Source: Kribbella jejuensis
GTDB taxonomy: Bacteria > Actinomycetota > Actinomycetes > Propionibacteriales > Kribbellaceae
Length of the DNA: 64,000 nt
NCBI RefSeq assembly: GCF_006715085.1
Contig: NZ_VFMM01000001.1
Coordinates: 2,852,001 to 2,916,000 of the forward strand
Direction: 5' to 3'
The stretch's first letter is position 1. Each line of letters opens with the position of its first letter. The notes below the pieces were generated by a model. That model was not told where the DNA came from and ran no database searches. It saw only the letters and a list, made by a program, of their open reading frames with translations. Made by a program: the position numbers and the translations under genes. Shown here one piece after another: positions 59,837-64,000 of the stretch.

Positions 59837-60223
59837 TGGGGTTGTCATCAGGCTCAGTCGAAGCCTTGGCGGAGCCTGATAGCCATAGACGGTGTGGTCG
59901 ATGTTGGCGCTGATCCGATTGGCTCGCCTCGATCTCTACCGCCGAGGTGTGCCACGAGTCGGCTTGCCGACTCCGAAGCGACGCGAAGCGCTCTTGATGC
60001 GTGCCGTGCGGACCGCACATCGAGCGGCCAGGGGAACGCGGCCAACTCGCCGGCCTTCGTCGATGCCGCCACCGATGCCGTGCTTGTCGGAGCTGACCAG
60101 TCGAGGATCGGCCGTACGCAGATGGCGCGGTGGAGGGCGTCGGCTAACAGGTCGCAAGCCCGGGGCGCCTTGATTCTTAAGAGGTCAATTGGGCAGACAC
60201 GTCTGAAGCGTCCGACGGACGTG
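59837..60223. other. Intergenic stretch before the PD-(D/E)XK-like gene
   Basis: 387 bp with no convincing gene; an open frame in phase with the next gene lacks conserved sequence. The palindromes AGAC-AC-GTCT (60195-60204) and GTCCGACGGAC (about 60210-60220) lie just upstream of the nuclease start and could be regulatory. Confidence 0.4.
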
Positions 60224-61408
60224 ATGAAATGCGGCGTGAGCGTTTTTTCCATTATCGCTCGGACAGACCCGTCCGAGGCGGCGCACGGGGAGAGCCAGTT
60301 TCAGTATCTCGACCGCGTGGCAGGCCGCTATTGGGACCAAGTCCGCGACCTGATCGAAGACTGGTTCTCCCGACTGTGCACCGACGCTCAGAAAGATGTC
60401 AGGGGGCGTCTACGAGACAGGGACGACCGTCAGTTCACCGGGGCGTTCTTCGAGCTGTACCTCCACGAGTGTCTGCTGAGGATGGGCTACGCAGTGACAT
60501 GTCACCCGAAGGTGGAGGGAACAACCCGTCGGCCAGACTTCCTGGCGCAGAAGGACAGTACGTCGATCTACTTCGAGGCACGCTCAACCTCGCTCAGCGA
60601 CATTGACTTCGCCGCAACAGCGCGGCGCAACGCGGTATACCAGTCGCTCGATAAGCTGAACACTCCCAACTTCTTCCTTTGGATCGACGTGGTGCAGCAA
60701 GGCAACGGCTCACCGGGGGTTCGTCAGTTGCGACGCGATTTGGAGAACTGGCTCACTGGTCTCGACCCCGATGACTACGGCGAGGCGAAGCAGCGCGAAG
60801 ACTTCGCCAGGTTCTCGTATGAGGAAGACGGCTGGGGTATTGAGTTTCACGCAATTCCCAAGACGGCTGAGGCTCGCGGGAAGGAAGGCGTGCGGCCGCT
60901 CGGGATCTTCGGCCCCCGCGGGGAGTGGCTGAACGACCAACAGGGAATCCGAAGCGCCCTCGCCACCAAGGGTTCGGCGTACGGCCAACTCGGCGCGCCA
61001 TTCGTAGTCGCAGTGGCATCAAACAGTTGGTCCACCGATGATTGGGACGTGCGAAACGCCTTATACGGCACAGACGCCGTGCAGATTCGCAGGCTTGCAG
61101 ACGGTACCGACGAAACCACTTCCATGCGCCTACCTGACGGGTACTGGTACGCTGGCGATCATTGGGCTCACCGTGGAGTCTCGGCGGTCCTTGTTGTGAA
61201 ACAACTCCACCCTGCCCTCGTCGGCGGACAACAACAGACGATCTGGGAACACCCAGATCCGGAGATTCGCGTGGGCGCCTTGCCTATTTGGCGACGGTCC
61301 TTCGTAGGGCCAAACGGACACATCGAGTTCCAAACCCCCCAAAGCTCCCAGGCCGAGTGGTTCGGCCTAGGCAGTCCTTGGCCGGTTGGAGAACCTTTCC
61401 CCGAGTAG
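60224..61408 (+). CDS. PD-(D/E)XK-superfamily nuclease-like protein, unknown family
   Basis: About 394 residues from ATG 60224; GTG 60236 is an equal alternative since neither has a clear ribosome site. Residues ~55-125 show a restriction-endonuclease-like core: Glu in FTGAFFELYLHECLLRMGY, Asp in TRRPDFLAQ, and YFEARSTS in the E-x-K position with Arg replacing Lys. The rest (WIDVVQQGNGSPGVRQLRRD, AIPKTAEARGKEGV, ALYGTDAVQIRRL) is unassigned, with a C-terminal part resembling proteins of defence or mobile islands. It might be a catalytic nuclease of a defence system or a structural homologue. GC is lower than in the core genes. A hairpin follows. Confidence 0.65.
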   Translation: MKCGVSVFSIIARTDPSEAAHGESQFQYLDRVAGRYWDQVRDLIEDWFSRLCTDAQKDVRGRLRDRDDRQFTGAFFELYLHECLLRMGYAVTCHPKVEGTTRRPDFLAQKDSTSIYFEARSTSLSDIDFAATARRNAVYQSLDKLNTPNFFLWIDVVQQGNGSPGVRQLRRDLENWLTGLDPDDYGEAKQREDFARFSYEEDGWGIEFHAIPKTAEARGKEGVRPLGIFGPRGEWLNDQQGIRSALATKGSAYGQLGAPFVVAVASNSWSTDDWDVRNALYGTDAVQIRRLADGTDETTSMRLPDGYWYAGDHWAHRGVSAVLVVKQLHPALVGGQQQTIWEHPDPEIRVGALPIWRRSFVGPNGHIEFQTPQSSQAEWFGLGSPWPVGEPFPE

Positions 61409-61503
61409 ATCCCGCTCCGCAGCGGACGAGGCGAGCTTAGGGCGGTGACGTGGAACGCTGTTGATTGCAATCTGACTGAAGGACACATCGCATGGCAAGC
61501 GAA

Positions 61504-61537
61504 CGACCCCGGCTGTCAGGTGGTCAGCCCGGGGTCG
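61504..61537. terminator. Hairpin after the PD-(D/E)XK-like gene
   Basis: CGACCCCGGCTG (61504-61515) pairs with CAGCCCGGGGTCG (61525-61537) with one bulged base over a 9-base loop. It lies between the convergent nuclease-like and small minus-strand genes. Confidence 0.65.
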
Positions 61538-61592
61538 CTTGGTGGTGAGCGGGACGGGCGCGGATGCAGGGTCAGCACGCTCGCCCCGCCGA

Positions 61593-61862
61593 TCAGGCAG
61601 TGATGCGCTTTCGAGGCTGGACGAATTGCCACTCCAGCCGGCCGTAGGTCTGAGTCGACATGCGAGGCGTGATCGGGCCGCGGGCTAGGTATGCCTCGAC
61701 GCACCACGGGAGGAGGCCCACTGGGCATCGTCGGTCCGCAGCCCGGCCAGCGTGGCCTTCGTCGTAGCCCTTGAGCCATACGCCGTTGCAGCGGTTCTCC
61801 GCGAAAGCAGGCCAGGCCGACCGGTGTAACTGACGGTCCCGGGTGTTCCTTCGCCTAGTCAT
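61593..61862 (-). CDS. Small basic protein of the accessory region
   Basis: 89 residues from ATG 61862, which overlaps the stop of the next upstream minus-strand gene (61855-61857). Composition is Arg/Trp/Cys-rich (AWPAFAENRCNGVWLKGYDE, CPVGLLPWCVEAYLARG) and recalls small proteins of actinobacterial plasmids and integrative elements; no family was recognised. The overlap with its neighbour is the main support. Confidence 0.45.
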   Translation of the reverse strand: MTRRRNTRDRQLHRSAWPAFAENRCNGVWLKGYDEGHAGRAADRRCPVGLLPWCVEAYLARGPITPRMSTQTYGRLEWQFVQPRKRITA

Positions 61863-62088
61863 CTAGCCACTCTGCTCCGGTGTCGTCGCGGTGGTAGCCC
61901 TGGTGGTATCCCAGTCGGCAGACGCGCTCGGTCATCGGGTTGCGACCTTCGCACGGCTCGGCCGGCGCGCTCCGGAGCTCCGGCCATCCGAGTTCGTTTC
62001 GCTTCACGGGACGGTCACTGTCCCCCGACCACTCGACGCCACTGCCTGCCATCGACTCGACCATTGATGTGTCAGCCCCTTCTGCCAC
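61855..62088 (-). CDS. Small protein, co-encoded upstream of the preceding gene
   Basis: 77 residues from GTG 62088 with GAAGG 5 bp upstream. Acidic to neutral, with a His/Cys-containing C-terminus (VCRLGYHQGYHRDDTGAEWL). Its stop overlaps the start of the 89-residue gene, implying a two-gene operon that runs divergently from the XRE regulator. No family recognised; possibly mobile-element cargo. Confidence 0.45.
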   Translation of the reverse strand: MAEGADTSMVESMAGSGVEWSGDSDRPVKRNELGWPELRSAPAEPCEGRNPMTERVCRLGYHQGYHRDDTGAEWLDD

Positions 62089-62176
62089 TGGTACCTTCGT
62101 GCTGTGGTGTTGACTCGCCGCGCCGCCCAGGTAACAGCACGTGATCCGGGTTTGGTGAGGCAGAAATGAGGCATCG

Positions 62177-63340
62177 GTGGGGCATCGGCGGCTCTCCCTG
62201 GCTCAGCGGCGTAAGTCCGTAGGGCTGAGCCAAGACGAGCTTGCCCACGCTCTTGGAGTCGAGCGGTCGACCGTGGTCCGCTGGGAGGCCGGCCGGACCG
62301 AGCCGCAAGCGTGGGTACGCCCCCACCTGGCGCGAGCGCTTCACCTGTCCGACGAACCGCTCGACGACTTGCTGTGCGCGGACGTCGGCTCGGATGCGGT
62401 GGATCGACGGGTCTTCGCCGGTCTGGCGACTGCACTGGCTCTCGCGCCCCTCGCTCGGGCGCGAATGGGCAGCCAGATCGGTACGACGCAGATTCGTCAG
62501 CTCCAGCAGCGAACCGCCCGCCTGCGACGACTGGATGACCACCTCGGCGGCATGGACACCTACGAGGTCTACACGAGCGAGATGGCGGCAACGGAGAAGC
62601 TGATCAAGACCGCCAGCTACAGCAGTGCGACAGCCCGAGCGTTGACCGGAGTGTTCGCCGAGCAGGCACAGATGGCTGGTTGGGCGGCATTCGACGCAGG
62701 CCGGTACGTCGAATCAAGGCGCCACTACACGGCGGCGCTGTCGGCGGCCAAGGAGTCTGGCGATCCCGGGCTAGAAGGCAACTCCCTGGCGTTCATGGCA
62801 TATGAGAAGGCGGACACTCGGACTGCCGCCGAGTCGACACGCATCGCGGGCACCAAGGCGACGCCCCGAGTGCGCGCGCTATTGCATGAACGCCTTGCCT
62901 GGACCTACGCCGTGAGTGGGCAAATGTCCGCGACGGCGCGTGCGCTCGATGCCGCTACAGCCGCAATCAACGAGCCGTCACACTTCCCGGAGCCGGACTG
63001 GGTGTTCTGGGTTGACCCCCTGGAGATCGACATCATGGCCGGCCGCTGCTACACCGAACTTCACCGACCATCCCGCGCGGTCCCACTGCTGGACGACGCT
63101 CTTGCGCGATACGACGACACACACTCGCGTGACAAGGCGCTCTACAGCACATGGCTGGCTCACGCGCTCATGGACGCCGACGATCCCGAGCGGGCCGCAT
63201 ACGTAACGGAGCACGCAATCGACCTCGCGTCCGGCGTTGGATCTGTTCGCCCAGGAGATCGTCTGCGCGGTGTACTCAGTCGGTTGTCGCACTACGGCGG
63301 TCCCGAGGTGGCGGCCGTGCTCGAGCGGGCGCGCGGCTAG
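62177..63340 (+). CDS. XRE-family regulator with C-terminal TPR-like domain
   Basis: 387 residues from GTG 62177 (TGAGG 7 bp upstream). The N-terminal HTH (LAQRRKSVGLSQDELAHALGVERSTVVRWEAGRTEP) is followed by an Asp/Arg linker and a long all-helical region (~90-387) with repeats typical of TPR-containing XRE regulators in Streptomyces and relatives (AGRYVESRRHYTAALSAAKE, VPLLDDALARYDDTHSRDKA, DPERAAYVTEHAIDLA). The TPR part probably binds a peptide or partner protein. It diverges from the two small genes and may control them. Its end overlaps cutA by 4 bp. Confidence 0.85.
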   Translation: MGHRRLSLAQRRKSVGLSQDELAHALGVERSTVVRWEAGRTEPQAWVRPHLARALHLSDEPLDDLLCADVGSDAVDRRVFAGLATALALAPLARARMGSQIGTTQIRQLQQRTARLRRLDDHLGGMDTYEVYTSEMAATEKLIKTASYSSATARALTGVFAEQAQMAGWAAFDAGRYVESRRHYTAALSAAKESGDPGLEGNSLAFMAYEKADTRTAAESTRIAGTKATPRVRALLHERLAWTYAVSGQMSATARALDAATAAINEPSHFPEPDWVFWVDPLEIDIMAGRCYTELHRPSRAVPLLDDALARYDDTHSRDKALYSTWLAHALMDADDPERAAYVTEHAIDLASGVGSVRPGDRLRGVLSRLSHYGGPEVAAVLERARG

Positions 63341-63657
63341 CCCTTCGTCGTCCGATCGACCCAGTCCAAGTATCTGGCGGATCCGGCGGTGATCGGGACG
63401 GCACTCACCTCGGGATTGGCCCAGGAGTGGTTCCCCAGCAGATGGGCCTCAAGTTCGGCGTACCGGCCTTCCGTCGTCTTCAGCAGCACCTGCCACTCTT
63501 CGCCTTCGCCGTACTGACCCTCGTGCCAAAAGATCGATACGACCGGCCCAACAATCTGGGCTCCCGCCGCAAGACCGGCACTGACCGCCGAGCCCGCGAG
63601 CTGGACCGCCTCATCACGCGTCGCCGTTGCCGTCGAGACCTGCAAGTAGCCAGACAT
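63337..63657 (-). CDS. cutA: CutA1-family protein
   Basis: 106 residues, the normal size of a ferredoxin-like CutA1 trimer subunit. Diagnostic pieces are VSTATATRDEAVQLAGSAVS near the start, SIFWHEGQYGEGEEWQVLLKTTEGRYAELEAHL, and NPEVSAVPITAGSARYLDWV. CutA1 was linked to divalent-cation tolerance in E. coli, but its molecular role is unclear. It converges on the XRE gene (4-bp overlap) and marks the return to core-type sequence. Confidence 0.92.
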   Translation of the reverse strand: MSGYLQVSTATATRDEAVQLAGSAVSAGLAAGAQIVGPVVSIFWHEGQYGEGEEWQVLLKTTEGRYAELEAHLLGNHSWANPEVSAVPITAGSARYLDWVDRTTKG

Positions 63658-63702
63658 GCCGTCGAGTCTAGGGCCGTCGCCTTCGCGGCAGCGGTTGGCT
63701 GG

Positions 63703-64000
63703 TCAGCCCGTTGTGATCAGGAGTATGCCGGCTACTACGACGGCGGCGGCGGTGGCTCGTTTGGGGCCGAAGCGTTCTTTGAAGAAGAGGGTGCCGATGA
63801 GGGCGCCGAAGATGATGCTGGTTTCTCGGAGGGCGGCGATGGTGGCCAGGGTGCCTCGGGTTTGGGCCCAGAGGACGAGGCCGTAGGCGATCATCGAGAC
63901 CACGCCGCCGGCCAGGCCGGAGATGATCGCCGACCGCGGGAGGTTGAAGGTTTGTGGGCCGCGCCACAGCAGGATGACCAGCGGCAGGGCGAAGCCTTGG
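63703..64000 (-). CDS. EamA/DMT-family transporter, C-terminal part (runs off the window)
   Basis: The minus-strand frame is open from the window end to TGA at 63703-63705 and encodes about 98 residues with three hydrophobic segments. The order ALPLVILLWRG, SGLAGGVVSMIAYGLVLWA, ETSIIFGALIGTLFFKERFG and a final helix AAAVVVAGILLITTG is the standard end of an EamA domain, including the RE(T/V)S.I..A..G..FF.E motif. It is likely a metabolite exporter of the 10-TM DMT family; the start lies outside. Confidence 0.88.
   Translation of the reverse strand, partial: QGFALPLVILLWRGPQTFNLPRSAIISGLAGGVVSMIAYGLVLWAQTRGTLATIAALRETSIIFGALIGTLFFKERFGPKRATAAAVVVAGILLITTG

Noticed and set aside
59854..60252. 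132-residue minus-strand ORF between the glycine-rich and nuclease-like genes
   Set aside because: No ribosome site, unremarkable Ala/Arg/Ser composition and antisense to the nuclease start; no support.

Overview
This is a high-GC chromosomal segment with short intergenic gaps, frequent ATGA/GTGA stop-start overlaps, many GTG starts, Tat/Sec-secreted glycan and protein hydrolases, an AfsR-type regulator and many TetR/MarR/GntR regulators. That makes it a soil-type actinobacterium. The gene set (EndoH-type GH18, PL8 lyase, large serine-hydrolase complement) fits Kribbella or a relative in the Propionibacteriales; that placement is inference, not a database result.

Layout. 1-930: 3' end of an IS630-type transposase and a small secreted protein. 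0.98-9.0 kb: membrane protein, tRNA-Gly(CCC), MarR, dCTP deaminase, PQQ-like lipoprotein, ribbon-helix-helix/DUF4097 pair, SDR, CPBP protease and TetR. 9.2-15.5 kb: large membrane/lipoprotein-like fusion, DUF2568-like protein, PL8 polysaccharide lyase, MarR plus DJ-1 protein. 15.5-21.6 kb: MFS exporter overlapping a MerR regulator fused to a sliding-clamp domain, kinase-like ATPase, AnmK diverging from an EndoH-type enzyme, histidine phosphatase. 21.7-30.6 kb: acyl-CoA dehydrogenase, three overlapping paralogous membrane proteins, a second DUF4097 protein, DUF6458, thioredoxin/NHL protein. 30.6-33.9 kb: lone large serine integrase and an unrecognised protein. 34-40.6 kb: sugar ABC importer (binding protein and two permeases, no ATPase), zinc alcohol dehydrogenase, an intact IS481 element, and a TetR/membrane-protein pair. 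40.6-48.5 kb: part of a phenylacetate catabolic cluster (paaN on one strand; paaI, thiolase and paaK on the other) with a flavin reductase, serine hydrolase, DinB protein and TetR. 48.5-58.8 kb: AfsR-type regulator, serine hydrolase, DrrAB-type exporter, GntR/MFS pair, secreted subtilase. 58.8-63.7 kb: a less GC-rich accessory stretch with tandem repeats, a glycine-rich protein, a PD-(D/E)XK-like protein, two small ORFs and an XRE/TPR regulator, closed by cutA and the end of an EamA transporter.

How genes work together. Several units are regulator-plus-target pairs with a palindrome at the expected place: RHH/DUF4097 with phased TGACGTCA boxes, TetR/CPBP, DJ-1/MarR with a 33-bp palindrome, TetR/membrane protein, GntR/MFS and the paaN-paaI divergent promoter. 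The most unusual unit is the MerR-clamp fusion whose GTGA overlap couples it to an exporter. It may sense clamp-binding compounds. The second is a three-gene overlapping operon of secreted-domain/TM proteins, two of which share a Cys-His-Cys-Cys cytoplasmic module. No CRISPR array, rRNA or complete prophage was seen.
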